Assembly: GCF_029852145.1 (NCBI RefSeq)
Contig: NC_079975.1
Location: 1,240,001 to 1,304,000 of the forward strand
Reading direction: 5' to 3'
DNA from: Microplitis mediator
Taxonomy: Eukaryota; Arthropoda; Insecta; Hymenoptera; Braconidae
Length of the DNA stretch: 64,000 nt
Shown here: piece by piece, positions 37,588 to 50,083 of the stretch
How positions within the stretch are numbered: the first letter of the stretch is position 1
Layout: the number at the start of each line of letters is the position of its first letter
Notes under the pieces: model-generated
What the model was told of the DNA's origin: nothing
Seen by the model: only the letters and a program-made list of their open reading frames with translations
Databases searched by the model: none
Position numbers and translations under genes: made by a program

Positions 37588-38510
37588 GTATTTTTTTTTT
37601 CCTTATTGTATTAGTAGTCCAGCAGTGTCTCGGTTATTTGATAAAAAGTTATCAAGTCTATATATTTATATATATATGTAGTAATGTCATTACTATCAGA
37701 AGCTTTAACCGACCGAAAAAAAACACAAAAGACTATAACCCGAGCGTTAAAACGGCACATGGGGATAATGAAAGTAAATAGAGCTCTAAACAGCATGTGG
37801 AGTATGATTGGTTTGGGGATAATAAAAAAAGTTTCGGCGAGTTTCGGAAGATCGAAAGTTACCGTCGGGTGAAAATGACCAGAGTAAGTATAAACTGGTA
37901 AGTGGAATACCAGCCAACTGGGGAGCAAAAATCCATTGCCCGAAAAGATAATGGAGGAAAAAGTTAAAAAATAATAATAACAAAGTAACTATGGCGCTAA
38001 GAGACCGTCGTGAGAGCTAAGAGCCGGGAAAACTTGAATTCACCCGGGCTCCGAAAAAATTAAATCTACGAAACGAAAAAGTCTCGATTGCCCCGAAAGG
38101 TTTCATTGCTCGCGATCGGGGTAAATGCTAATGCCGTACTGAAGATTACAATTATAATTATAATGATAATGATAATGTGAGATGGCTGAATTTATTAATA
38201 TATATAATGGATGTGTAACGTATGCTGATGAAGTGTAAATGTCTAGTCAACATTTGTATGCGCATGTAGAGCCCGAGTTATTCGACGTTGAAATGACGTA
38301 GCTTTATCGGTTAAATCTTGTTATAATTTCAGCGCCCGCGGCAGTCCGGCAAAGGTTGTTATGTTACACATAACGCGGTATGTTCAATGGCAACCGATTG
38401 AAATCTAATTGAAGCTCTCTATCCAACTATAATATAAGCTATAACCAATCCTCCTGGCCACATTTCATATCCGCGTACATGCGTTACATATCTGCTCTGC
38501 GACTGTTTAT

Positions 38511-38548
38511 GTGTGTGTGTGTGTGAGTGTGTAAGTGTGTAAGTGTAT
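38511..38548. repeat. (GT)n microsatellite, interrupted
   Basis: GT run with GA and AA interruptions; nearby 38583-38612 repeats GTATGAATGTATTAAT. Confidence 0.9.
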
Positions 38549-39626
38549 TGGTATCGCTTTGCCGGATAGATGCTGATAGTTGGATGTATGAATGTATTAA
38601 TGTATGAATGCAGTGTTGGGGGAGGTGTAGGTGGAGCAGGTGGAGGTAGAGATGGTGGCGGTTGTCAATTCAATTCAAAATCGAGAACTAGGACGTCGGG
38701 AAATTGCTACTAAATCGCTCTCTATCACCAGTCAGCTATTATTGTATTTATATCATATATATATATATTTTAATATGCTTTTTTTATACATTTTCAATTT
38801 CCGAAAGTATCTATTGTTAGATTTGATAATAAATTTTTTTTATTAAATGGAATCTATATAATATTATTTAAAATATTTTAGAGAAGTCTAATTGTCACAA
38901 CAAAACAGCATTTGAGTGAATAAAATTATTATGGAATTTTATTATCTATAAGTAAATTTTTTTGATAATGAGCCCAGTTGACATTTTTCGGCTGGAAGTT
39001 CAATGAAAGCCTGATTGTTTGTTTATAAATTAAATTTATTATGAGATTTGTTTGGGCGGGAAATATATATTTTTGAATTTCGACTCACGATTTACAAAAC
39101 ATGGAGTTTATTTTTTTAAGTAATTTATTTTTGCCCAGGTAACTCGGTACTCTGTACTGTTGTTGGTTTTTTATTATTTTGATTGCTAGGTATTTCATAG
39201 TATAGCATCTGTCTGAAAGTACTTGTCTGAGACGAAACGTCGTCTCAGAGTGCGCCACACGTCCCAGACGTAACAAGGCTTTCGACTTTATATAAATCTT
39301 TATACCAGAGACAGAGACGAGAAGATATTTTCTACTGTCATGTTTGTATCTCCAAGATTTTACGTGACTTATTTACTTTATTCGATAATATTTATATAAT
39401 ACATTTATATATATATTTTTTCACAATAAAAAATATTCGAGCTCCGAATAAGAATTTGACCCTAAACTCAATCTGATAAAATTACAAACCCTAAAAAAGA
39501 TAATTTAGTTTTCATAAAAGATTTACTGCAATCAATACATCAGAGGACGGGGTGCTACTAAATGGGGTATAATGAGACACCAAAAAAAAAAATTTTTTAA
39601 GAATTTTTCATTCATTTCTGGATTAA

Positions 39627-40465
39627 CACACTGTAAAAAGAGCGGTGTTAAAAATGAACTCGTTTTAACTCCGCCCGGTGTAAAAATGAAATTACACCGG
39701 TGTAGGAGTAGTAATACACCGGTGTTAAAAATACCAGTGTTAAACCGGGGTAACCGGTGTAAAAGCGGAGTAAAATCGGTGTAAAAGCGGGATAACCGGT
39801 GTAAAAGCGGAGTAAAATCGGTGTTAAATCGGAGTAACCGGTGTAAAGGCGGGTTAAAAGCGGGGTAACCGGTGTAAAAGCGGAGTAAAATCGGTGTTAA
39901 TGCGGAGTAACCAGTGTAAAAGCGGAGTAAAACAGGTGTAAAAGCGGGGTAAATTGCGTCCGCTTGGAGTATTAACTTTGAAGATTATAAAACATAAAAA
40001 ACGTCAGTTCTTTATGAAAATTAATAAAGAATATTATTTATTAACAAGTATAGTGATCGAGTAAGTCAAAATATTCACAAAGTAAAATCTTTTAACACCG
40101 GTAAAGAATATCTACACCGGCGGCTGCGTCATTTTAACACCGGTCTAGAATATTTACACCGGTCCCGGCGTTATTTTAACACTGGTACGAAATATTTACA
40201 CCGCTCTTTTAAATTTGAATCAGTGAAAATAGTGACTATTCACTGTTTACTAGTGAAAAGTATCTCACTAATTCAAACAGTAGTATACTTTTCACTAGAA
40301 ATAAGTGACTTTTCACTGCCAAATAGTGATTGTCACGTGATTTTCACTAATTCGTTTTTAGAGAGCGGTGGCGGCGTTTTCACACCGCTTTCGGGGGTAA
40401 ATTTAACACCGATAATTTTAACACCTACACCACTTGGACTTACCCCTGTGATTTTTTACAGTGCA
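39627..40465 (-). mobile_element. ACCGGT-array DNA element, copy G (interrupted)
   Basis: Reverse orientation, starting ACACACTGTAAAAAGAGCGG and ending TTTTTTACAGTGCA; both terminal TAs are changed. It has about a dozen array units (39720-39955), the AT-rich spacer, and left-array units which are interrupted at 40203-40366 by a different small palindromic element. Confidence 0.9.
40203..40366. mobile_element. Small nested inverted-repeat element with AGTGAAAAT motifs
   Basis: About 160 bp inserted into the left array of copy G. Ends are imperfect inverted repeats: GCTCTTTTAAATTTGAAT then CAGTGAAAAT on the left, and ATTTTCACTAATTCG then TTTTTAGAGAGC on the right. The interior repeats AGTGACTATTCACTG, ACTAGTGAAAAGTA, TTTTCACTAGAA and AGTGACTTTTCACTG. 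The sequence on both sides (CACC... and GGTGGCGGCGTT) belongs to the host element. Confidence 0.75.
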
Positions 40466-43400
40466 TAAATTTCGAAGTGACATAAATTACTCAGAGCAAA
40501 ATTTCGCGCTTCAAAAAGGCCAAAAAAATCTGGTCTTCATTTTGCTCCGAAAAATAAAATTATGTAGATAATTAAAATCAATGGTAATAAATTATTTGCT
40601 CTTCTTGGGTACCCGGCGTACCCCGGTCTCCCCTAATTAATGTAATAAATAATAATAAACAGGAAACAATATAGTAATAGCGGTTTCGAGGAGAGCCTTG
40701 AGGGAAAGTATAAAATAACAAAGGCCTACAGGGTGAGCAGAGAAGGATCCAGCAGGTAAAGAGCTATTGGATAAAGTTAAGCGTAGTTTGTAATAGAAAC
40801 TAAAGAGCTAAGTTTTAAATGCACGGCCCGTGCTGAACATTTTCTCTACAACCTTCGCAAATATTAATTTATAATTTATTTTACCTGGATACACAAAGGA
40901 TGATATATAATACTTTGGATATTAGTTGATTTATAAAGACTGAAATAAGAAAATTTCAAGTTTTATTTTTTACTTTTTTATCCAGATAAAAAAAACTTTG
41001 AAAGTCTTTTTATCTGGTACTTGGTATAATTAAAAAATTCAATAAGTACACGAAGAAAGTAATAAGTACAAGACTGAGCCATTGATCCGATGGTTTAAAT
41101 TGTTCTGAAAAAGACCGTCAGTTCAATTACCCGTAACTAGCAACCAGCTGCACTATCTCTATACTGCAGACTGCACAGATAAGTATTAAGTTTGAATTCT
41201 TAACGAACAGCAATTATCGGTATAACTAAAATAATAAACCGTTATAATGCCACCAATAATTGCAGTAATTGCTATTGGATTTTTTTTTATTAGCGCAGAA
41301 AACTTGATTGGCCAGTTTGTTTTTTTTATGTACTCAGTCGGACGGTGTTTATTTTTTTAATCAACGAGATGAGGTTTGTTATTTATTTTTTATATATTTC
41401 ATGTTGCAGATGCCATAAGGGCTGTTCTAGTGAAAGGCATCACCCGGGATAAGAGCGTATATTAAAACTGCGCCCTTCTGACACCCGAGATCGATGTTTT
41501 TTTTGGTGGGAAAGTATTAAAAAATATGAAACATTTTTTTTTATTAATTCTAATTTTTTTCACGCCCTTACGACACTTGGGAATCCCAAGGGTGTAAAAA
41601 AAAATTAATTAAAATAATCAGGCTGGCAGAATTTTTTTGCATTTAGAATAAAATTACATGAGTAAGTGAAAAAAAAAATTTTTACGCCCTTATTCCGAGT
41701 GCCATAAGGGCGTGTAAGTATTTAACATGTGTGACGCGAGATGTATATTTATAAATATGTGTGCGGGTGAATATGAAGAGAAGTAATTGAATTGAATCTT
41801 GTAACAGCGGACGGACATATATATGGTGTAAAAAAAGTCTGGGGTTTTTGGGTGAATAATTAATGAGTGCGAATGTTAAATGTAAATTACGTGATGTATG
41901 GAATAGCAACGGTCAATAATGTAATTGTTTAAGCAGATCAAACTCTGGGGGCTAGGGTGCAAATGAAAGCATATGGTTAAAGTTCATTGGATTCATCTCT
42001 GGAGCTCTCGAGCTAATGTCAATTACAATAGAAATGCTACTACTGTGAATTCAACCACACTGCTAAATGTAATTATCTACGTACGTTAATCATGTGTGGG
42101 TGGCTGGAAGGGAACTCGATGAAAGGGAGAGATCTGCAGCCATGTAGAAACGATAACGACCTAGTTAACCTTATATTACTTTTGGACGGATTGTATGTTT
42201 TGTCAGTAATTCCTAGATGCTAATTTTGATTCTCATATTTTATGGGGTTATATTTTTTGTCAGCTATTGCAATCCTAGTTTTCCTTTAATAGATTCTCTG
42301 TTCCAATTAAGATCTCAAGATTCTTTTTTAGTTATTCCAGCAATTATTTTACAAATAAATTTTATTATGCCCCTTTTTGTTTCTTTGAAAGTGATAACGC
42401 GACGATTAATGTCCCGCTAAAATTCAAAAGTTAATTTCTGGTATAGTCAGAAATCAATAGAACGGCGGCTCACTTTTTCATAAAAAGTTTTTCAAAACAA
42501 AAACCATTTCAGCCTTCTAATGCCCGAATAGAACTCAGTTGAAAAAAAAATAATAAAAGTCAAAAGTCAAAATATTCTCGGTACTTTCATAAGCCAAGTA
42601 TGCAAAAAGTTGATCGTTACCACTTGTAAAATAACAACACGGACATATTGTCCTGGAGAATTTCCAAGAGCGGAGATAAAACACACGGTAACTCTCAGCG
42701 GCATCAGAACGTAAAATAAAAAAAAAGCAATTTAACCCTTGTATCGAGCGGCATTACCAGCGAGAGAATATACGGCTATGACTATCAAACTGCTGGAATA
42801 TGTCCTCAGCAAATCGGTTTCCGATAAATTTCGACCGAAGGTGAGAATAAGTTTTTTTGCTGTGCACACAAAACTCGATATAAGTTTTCATATACAAACA
42901 TATATATTATCTTCACCTATCTATGCATTGTATACTCATGCCTGTCCACATACTTATACATACATATATATATAATATATATAAGCCAGCCGATCTCGGT
43001 TCGAAGATCGCAGGATAACTCCCACCTCATACCCGTAAAGAGACAGAATGCATATGGGCTGCACTACACCGAGTCTCCGATAAGTCTCCCAGGATATGTT
43101 TACTTTAAAAATATCACTATGTAAACGTGCTGTCGATTTACTGTACCAGCAGTAGAGATTCGAGCTAGAAAGTAACCACCCAGTATAGCAGGAGGACTTT
43201 TAAAAAGGTGGTTTCAAAGATACAACTACAAGATACAGCACGTCTTTGATTGCTTTTCTTAACCCTCTACCTCTACCTCTGCCTCTTCCTCTTCATCGTC
43301 CCTTAGTCTTCTGTAGACTCATTTCTACCTACTCACGTTTTTCTTTGTTCGCGTACACTAGACCCCACTACAGTACACTCTGCACTAGATACTAACTACA

Positions 43401-43821
43401 AGGACGAGAAAAGTCAATATACAATAAACTACAAGAAGGTTAAGCCCGGAAGAATTAAGAGCGCTGCAATAAAACTTGGATTATTTTAGAATCGATTAGT
43501 TTACTTAAGTTACCAATTTGTTATTTTTTTTTTCGCTTCATTAGGCTTTACTGCATAAATAGGGATAAGGATAGGGGTCTGAGTTAAATATAACCTGGGG
43601 TAGATTTAGCGACCTTAAATTGTCTAATTTAGAAAAAATATGGACATTATTAAATTTTGTTTCAGCGGTTAATCATTTGGGCGACTGGTAAAATGTTCAA
43701 AATCGCAAACTCGCGGGTTTGTTTTAGCTACGGGTGGGTGAGTTTTGAGATGTTATGTAAAGGTGGAGGTTAAATGAGTTAGAGTCAGAGTTAGTGTAAG
43801 AGAAAGAGAATTAAAACTCAC
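40466..43821. other. Intronic DNA upstream of the 17.4-kb exon side, no gene
   Basis: Contains the 41409-41719 repeat cluster, ATAT runs near 42960-42985 and a pyrimidine stretch at 43260-43330. The last part before 43821 is the start of the intron below exon 43822-44010 and shows nothing beyond the donor. Confidence 0.5.
41409..41719. repeat. Cluster of ACGCCCTTA / TAAGGGCGT repeats
   Basis: TGCCATAAGGGC occurs at 41411 and again at 41700, and TTTCACGCCCTTACGACAC and TTTACGCCCTTATTCCGAG occur between them. ACGCCCTTAT and ATAAGGGCGT near 41685-41713 form a perfect 10-bp stem with a 10-base loop. This may be a further, degenerate motif-filled element; no clear TIR boundaries were found. Confidence 0.4.
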
Positions 43822-44010
43822 CGGGATCAGCGGATGGATGAGCTCGGGTAAGTCTGCAGAGCTGCAGAGGAAGATAACGCGTGTCCGCTCGCGGTGGCGA
43901 TTTCGGCGGCGGCGGGGTCGCACTCAAAAATCCCCGTTGAAGTTCCCAGCCGACTTCTTGAATTATTGAAGCCTTTCTGAAGTACGGCGTCACCTCTCGT
44001 AGATATTTCA
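43822..44010 (-). CDS. Syn1: Syntrophin internal exon: end of PDZ and PH1 second half
   Basis: Minus-strand exon of 189 bp: acceptor TTTTTTGTTTCAG before 44010 and consensus donor GTGAGT after 43822. It starts with two bases (TG) of a split Val codon and ends with the first base of a split Glu codon; the latter joins exactly to the exon at 17565. The product reads KYLREVTPYFRKASIIQEVG. This is the hallmark of alpha/beta syntrophins directly after the PDZ domain (VKY.RE.TPY..K.S...E.GW). A proline-rich linker (TPPPPKSPPR) and RYLPLQLCRLTRAH follow, the point where the interrupted PH1 domain resumes. The upstream PDZ exon should end in phase 1 with G. I found none in 44-64 kb, so it is expected beyond the window. 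Confidence 0.95.
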
Positions 44011-45282
44011 CTGAAACAAAAAATTAAACAGATTTGAAAAATCGGCGGTAAAATTTGAATTTCAAAATTTCAAATAGACGACTTTTGAGGCCGGTAATAA
44101 AATACTGAATGCTAGATGATAAAATGTGTTAATATATTTTGTAACAAAGATTAAAATAGTTAATGGCATTGACCAAACAGCAATCGGTCTTTATACTACC
44201 GATTAAACGAGAGTATTAGTTTGAAAATTGTTTTGAATTTATGATCTATTTTACGACTTAGGGTGGACAGCTGGGATATATATAGATGTATATATATTGA
44301 CGGAGCAGTTATTACTTAAGTGTTCAATCAACGGAGGAAGGAAGAAGGAGGACGAAGAAAGTGTCGAGTGTAGACGCATCTAAGAAAGTATTTACGAGAA
44401 TTTAAAAATAAATCGACGTGTATTGTTCTCGTATCGTAAAACGCGAGCGTAAAATGGATATTTTTACTGGACGTTTGTGAGCGATATAACCGAGTTTAGT
44501 CGTTAGTTTTTTATCTACAGATGTATGGATGTATAAAATATTTGAACGCGCGCATTAATTGTATAAATAAATATAAACATGCCGGAGTAAAAACATTATG
44601 GGACACTTGAATTTAAATTAGATACATAAACTATGGTGTCATGAATTTTTTATTGCCGTGAATTTTATGGATATTTATTTAAATAATTTTAAATTTATAA
44701 ATACTAGATATTTATAGAACATAAATTGACAAAAAAATCAATAGCCAGCTTTAACGGCAAGAACACTTTCCTGTATGCGGATCTATAATGAACTAGAGAA
44801 ACACTTTAATTGAAATAATTATTAAAAATAATACGACTGTTAGTAATAACATTTAAACCGTTCTTATCCATGCTTCCTTGTATATATATTTATACAAAAC
44901 ACACTTGTAGAAATAACATTTACCAAAACTCTCGTACATTAAACTCACCTCTGGTTGTGTATTTCCGACTAGACATTGGACGCCAGAGTACTGAGTACCG
45001 AGAGCAAGTGGGCATTGCTTGCTTTGCCAGGAAATTCGGACAAAGAACTCTCCTAAGGGTGTTGGAGACACGTTGGCTTGGCTTTCATATGTACATACCC
45101 ACATATATACATACATACTTACATACATATCTATATAAGATAAGCTGATAAGCTTTTATGGCCGGGATTATTTATTACTTAACATTCCGCCGGTCTTTAT
45201 GAAGAGCCGCCCAAGTGTATGTATATATCACCATTAAATTCCAAAATTTACCACTAGTTATAATAACATACATACACTTATA

Positions 45283-46036
45283 TAGGGGAGGGTGGGGCAG
45301 AGCGGCCCCCCTGAAATTTTGATCAAAAAAAAAATTTTTTTTTTTTCGCCTAATTACTATAAATTTGATATGTTTGCGCATTTTTACCCCTACGCATGAC
45401 ATTTGGGGCCAAATGGACAAGCCCAAAATTTTGAAAAAGTGATTTTTTCATATTTTTCTCGTCAAATTAAAAAAAAATTATTATAATTCCACATTTCTAG
45501 CCCTACGCATAACACCTGGGGCAAAATGGACCAGCCGAAACTTCCGAAAAAATTATTTTTTCATATTTTTCGGCCGTTTCTCTATGTAAGAGGCAAATTT
45601 GGTCACTAAAAATTTATAAAAATTAAATTTTTTTTTTTTTAGTTGATAAATTTTTGAAATAAAGTAAAATTATAGAATTGATTTTTTTTTTTATTAAATA
45701 ACAATTAGTAATTAAGGTAATCGAGAGTGAACGATTTTTTACGCTTTAAAAAATTTTTTTCGAGTAATATAAAACCAAAAATAGTTGTCAAGAGAAAGAA
45801 ATACATTCTTAATGATGAAAACAATTTAAAAAAAAAAAAAAACGAAAAAAAAATTTTTTTTATCACTTTTTAGAGGGGGGCCGCTCTGCCCCACAAAAAA
45901 AAAAATTTTTTTCAGAATTTTGGCAAAATGTCCATAAATTTGTTCGAAATAGGACAAAAGTAAAGTGATCTTATGGTTGAAAGCCACAAAAAATAATAAT
46001 TGGCTTAGGGGGGCCGCTCTGCCCCACCCTCCCCTA
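45283..46036. mobile_element. TA-flanked MITE with GC-rich inverted ends (GGGGAGGGTGGGGCAGAGCG)
   Basis: The two ends are inverted copies of about 30 bp: TAGGGGAGGGTGGGGCAG then AGCGGCCCCCCT on the left, and its complement ending TGCCCCACCCTCCCCTA on the right. TA lies at both edges. Inside is a direct repeat with a 113-bp period (TACGCATGAC at 45391, TACGCATAAC at 45504, each followed by GGGGC-AAATGGAC and a TTTTTTCATATTTTTC tail). A second internal copy of the right end (GGGGGGCCGCTCTGCCCCA) sits at about 45876-45894. There is no coding frame. Confidence 0.85.
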
Positions 46037-49000
46037 TGTATGTATGGTAGTTCGACTTTACTCCGTGAGATGACTTTGTAGAGATCGCGCCTCTCGCAAC
46101 TCGTCCCTTTGCCTGTTTAAATATCAATTCCAACATGGCGTCTTAGGTGGGGTAAAAGATGGACACATTGACTGAGAAATCTCAGCTGTCGTGTACTCAG
46201 ACGAACAGTCTCTCACTCCACAAATTCATTTTTCCATCTCTACTCTTCTCATTATCACTGATAACGTTTCGCTCTTTGGTATTTGGCGACTTAAGCGGTG
46301 ACTGTTTCAATTTACTCTTGTACTGTCGTCGCTAGATATATATTATCAGGCGGATGAAGAAATAATATATGAAGTATATTAAGTATCCCGGGTATTTATG
46401 CACTTTGATATAAATTTTAGCGATACCGCGTAGCATCAATAACTTTCTATTGGTATTGCGCATTGGTATTATCTGAAAATGTATAGTCGGACGTACGAGC
46501 TGTTTAATATATTTATTTTCTGATTTAGCTTTGGTGTATGGTATTATATTGAATTGACCGCGGGCTACATGTAATTTTGTGAATTGGCTGTAGATTACCC
46601 ATCATTCGTACTGTGGAACGCGTATTTCTGTCAGACTAATTCACCCAAATGACCAAATATTCTCATAGCACTTTCTCCGATTGCCCGCGTGTATACACCA
46701 TTTCCAATGTTTATCACTTTGTAATCTATTAGTGTTTAATTTATATATCAGTCTGGGTTATTTTGTCTAATTATTTTGCTTTGTTTACAGAAATCTATCA
46801 AATCGTATTGGTATGAATCGAACTCGATTTTTGAATTTATTATTTGCTTAAGTAATTAAACTGGATAAAAGCGAGTGTTAATGGAAACTCTGTGTAATTA
46901 ACATTCTATTTAAATAATTACAGGGAATTAGAAATCGATACCATTAATTCCTCCCTCAATTTGAATTTCAGTTTGATGTTATATTTACTTTAGTTATTAA
47001 ATATGTTCATTTAATTGAAGCCTATGACGACTGGGACTAACGGATCAGCTGCAAATTTGTTTTTATTTTAAAAAATGCCTAGTCTTATTCCAGAGAAAAA
47101 ATCAAATTTTTGTTCAAATTATTTACAGACTGGAAAAATTAGACTTGGGAATCAACTGATAATTTTTGAAGCCCGTTTTTTTTGTAGCGCGAAAATCGAC
47201 GAGCGTGTCGTTAATTTAATGCCTGCGGATGACATTCGCAAATAACGTCGCGTATCCAAAGTAACTGAAGAATGAAAATGTTGATAAAATCGACGGGGGA
47301 AAAAATAAATAAATAATTCGCGGAAATAAAAAATAGGGACGTTACTGTGAATTTCGATAATTTTGCGATCGAAGTGAGCGTCGCTGGCGTCGTCCCACAC
47401 CGGCAATTTGTCGATTCGATCGGCGCGAGCGATAACGAAATTTCCGATGCCGGATAATCCAAGCGAGCACGCGAAATGAATTCGATGTGCAACCGAATAT
47501 TTTAACATCCTCTCCCCCTCTTACATATATATATATACATATAAATACACGTATGTGTACTGGATATTTCTATATACAAGAATTACTTTTGGGTTAGGAG
47601 AAAATTCACAGAGAGTGGTGCGTCGGATGATATACTAGATTGGTAATATGGTTTAACATATATGTAATGTATATTTATATATATTATATGGGTAGAGGCG
47701 GCGGATAATTCGTTGATTTCGAGGTTGATAACAATTTCACTGGAAAATTGCCAGAAGTCTGTACACACGTGAATTTTCTGATGACGTGCGATCAACGTTA
47801 CCCTGATCCCACTAATGTAACCATTAAATTCAATGGCTTCTGCATATCTTTATTTAATTTTACGAAATTCGAGCGAACGGAAGCCGAATCCGGAATACTA
47901 AGACCATTACACAAATAGAACCATTTATTTATTTTATTTTTTTTTGCTAGAAAATTGGTGAGAAATTTTTAAATTCAAGTATCGGTTGATTTAAAATTTG
48001 TTGTATAAATAAATAAAATAGTCGGAGCAGATGTTACTGAAAAAGTGTAAGTTTGAGTAAAAATGAGATTCAGTTAGAGCTTGAAGATTAAAAATGAAAT
48101 AACAGATGATAAATAACAGACATAATAAGCTTAGTATCAAATAAAGTTACAGCATAGAGCCTAATTCTGGCGTAAGACAAAAAAAATGAAAATTTTAATC
48201 AAAACACTCAACAAATACCCTGGGGTGAAGTTAATCCAGCGAGGGTGTTCCCTCCAGAAAAAGAAGAAAAAAAAGCCCTGATACGAAATCTTGGGTGAAA
48301 TCGTTTTGCCAAAGTACGTAGAGCTTATCCCTGTATATAGAGAGAAAGGAAGGACTGAGGCATTTAATCGGGCGGGAGCGTCTTATCTCAGCCCTGATGT
48401 CTGCAGAGGAAGTAAAATGAACAGGAAAGCAAAAAAATAAAATTAAAAGCCAATCGAAAATGGTATTTCTCTCTCGCTCAAAGGCATCGCCGACTCCATA
48501 CACTCGACTACGAGCCACTTCTTCAGCCTGTTATTCTTTATTTTTGGTAAACGAGAGGGTGCTTAGCGGACCTTTTTTCATCCCCTCGAAACCCTGATGT
48601 CTGATGCCCATTATTCTGCCCGCTCTCTTCCTCTAGCCGCCATTCTATCTCTCTTCATCTCTTCCTTCTTGAGCTCTCGAGAGAAATTACCGGCGATTAC
48701 CACCGCGATTCCTGTCCACAATTCCAATTCAAAAGCTTTCGAGGACCCACTTCCCTCTGTGCCGTTACCGTGCCACTAATACTCCATTCTTACATTAAAA
48801 CCACCATCAACACTGTCAATCCAATAACCCAAAGCTCCTTACTCCTCCTTTTGTCCAACAATATTATTATTTCCCGGATATTTCCCCTGTTGCTTCCACA
48901 ATAAATTAACAATGCAATAAAATGTTACGGTTTATAAATTTATTTCTGCTGCTCAATGCTTTCAATGGATGAAACTTTTTTCATCTCCGTAAAAAATAAA

Positions 49001-49834
49001 AAAAATGAAACGTGATTGCGGGCTGTTTGTCCGCCTGCCTGCCTGCCTTTTGTTCCCATGCGGATTTGTACTTTTATTTTCGGGGAGAGGACCGATGCGA
49101 TGGAACTGCATATCTATAGTTCTATCTGGTCTACTCGGTTCTTTGCGTAAACAAACGATACGGACCTTCGTGAGACAAACAGCCAACGGTGGTCTGCTGT
49201 CGGTTGCGTCTCGGTGAACGATAAATTGCGGTATCGATTCCCTCGGCACCGAGAGCGAGACTACGCCCTCGAGAATCCCCCGACACCACTGGCACACACT
49301 CGTTCGAGATTGTTGAAGGCTGTTAAGACTTTTTAACCGGTGAATAATGTCCCTCGTAATGCCATTTGTTTTTCACGCTCCTTTTTTACCCTGTCGTAAT
49401 TACACAATAATAAACAAATTGGTTCTTTTAATTTACATTTTAATTGTTTAATTAAACGCTCAGTCTTTTTTAAAGAGTTTCTTGCCCGCACTAACATTAC
49501 CACCGGTTACTTTAAATTATATATTTTAAATTTCATTTTTAACTGTTTTATCTTTAATAATTCCACGGTACGACCATCCATTACTGCTACGATAAAAAAA
49601 CTCGTAAAATTGAGTTAATACCTACAATCCAAGTGTGTCCCTATTATTTCTTAAATTTATTCCTCTTGAAAATTGTTTATAACAGATCAAAAAAATTTTA
49701 TTCCTTCAATTTAAATTTTTATTTTTTTTTTCGAGTTGTTAATTTTCTAATTAACCGCCACGTTTATTTTTTTTCAAGAATTTTTTCATCCTCAATTTTC
49801 AAAGGAGGCAAAATTTCGAGTTTCGAACCGAGTC
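46037..49834. other. Intronic stretch with GC-richer blocks at 47.2-47.5 and 48.95-49.3 kb
   Basis: In 47300-47455 a plus-strand frame of about 48 codons (AEIKNRDVTVNFDNFAIEVS...) and minus-strand frames are open at the same time. At 48962-49297 a minus-strand frame of 111 codons and a plus-strand frame of 70 overlap. Both blocks are CpG-richer than their flanks. I recognise no domain and no matched splice pair. They are candidates for conserved noncoding elements or nested exons. Confidence 0.3.
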
Positions 49835-50083
49835 TACACAGAAAAAAAGAATTTCTTGGCGCAAGAAATATTTTGTATTATGAATTGAAGACAAAAATTT
49901 TTCTTGGCTCAAGAATTTTTTTCTCGCCTAAAAAATTTTTTTCTTGTTCCGAGAAAATTTTATCTTACCCCAAGAAAAATTTTGTTTTCACTTTATAATA
50001 CAAAAAATTTCTTGGGTCAAGTAAAAATTTTCTTAGAGCAAGAAAAAATTTTTTGCGCCAAGAAATCCTTTTTTTTCTGTGCA
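49835..50083. mobile_element. Small element of the TTCTTG/CAAGAA family, second copy
   Basis: Starts TACACAGAAAAAAAGAATTT and ends TTTTTTTTCTGTGCA. The interior is a string of TTTCTTGGCGCAAGAAAT, ATTTTTCTTGGCTCAAGAAT, ACCCCAAGAAAA and TTTCTTGGGTCAAG units. It has the same termini and motif as 25186-25407 but a different unit number and order. Confidence 0.8.

Larger units (their letters stand above)
17566..43821 (-). other. Syntrophin giant intron (about 26.3 kb)
   Basis: Bounded by donor GTGAGT at 43821 and the acceptor next to 17565. It holds five copies of the ACCGGT element (C to G), the TTCTTG/CAAGAA element at 25186-25407, the AAGGGCGT repeat cluster at 41.4-41.7 kb, several microsatellites, and GC-richer unassigned open frames at 30.35-30.58 and 30.95-31.48 kb. 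Long first or internal introns of this kind often carry enhancers, but nothing here demonstrates one. Confidence 0.85.
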
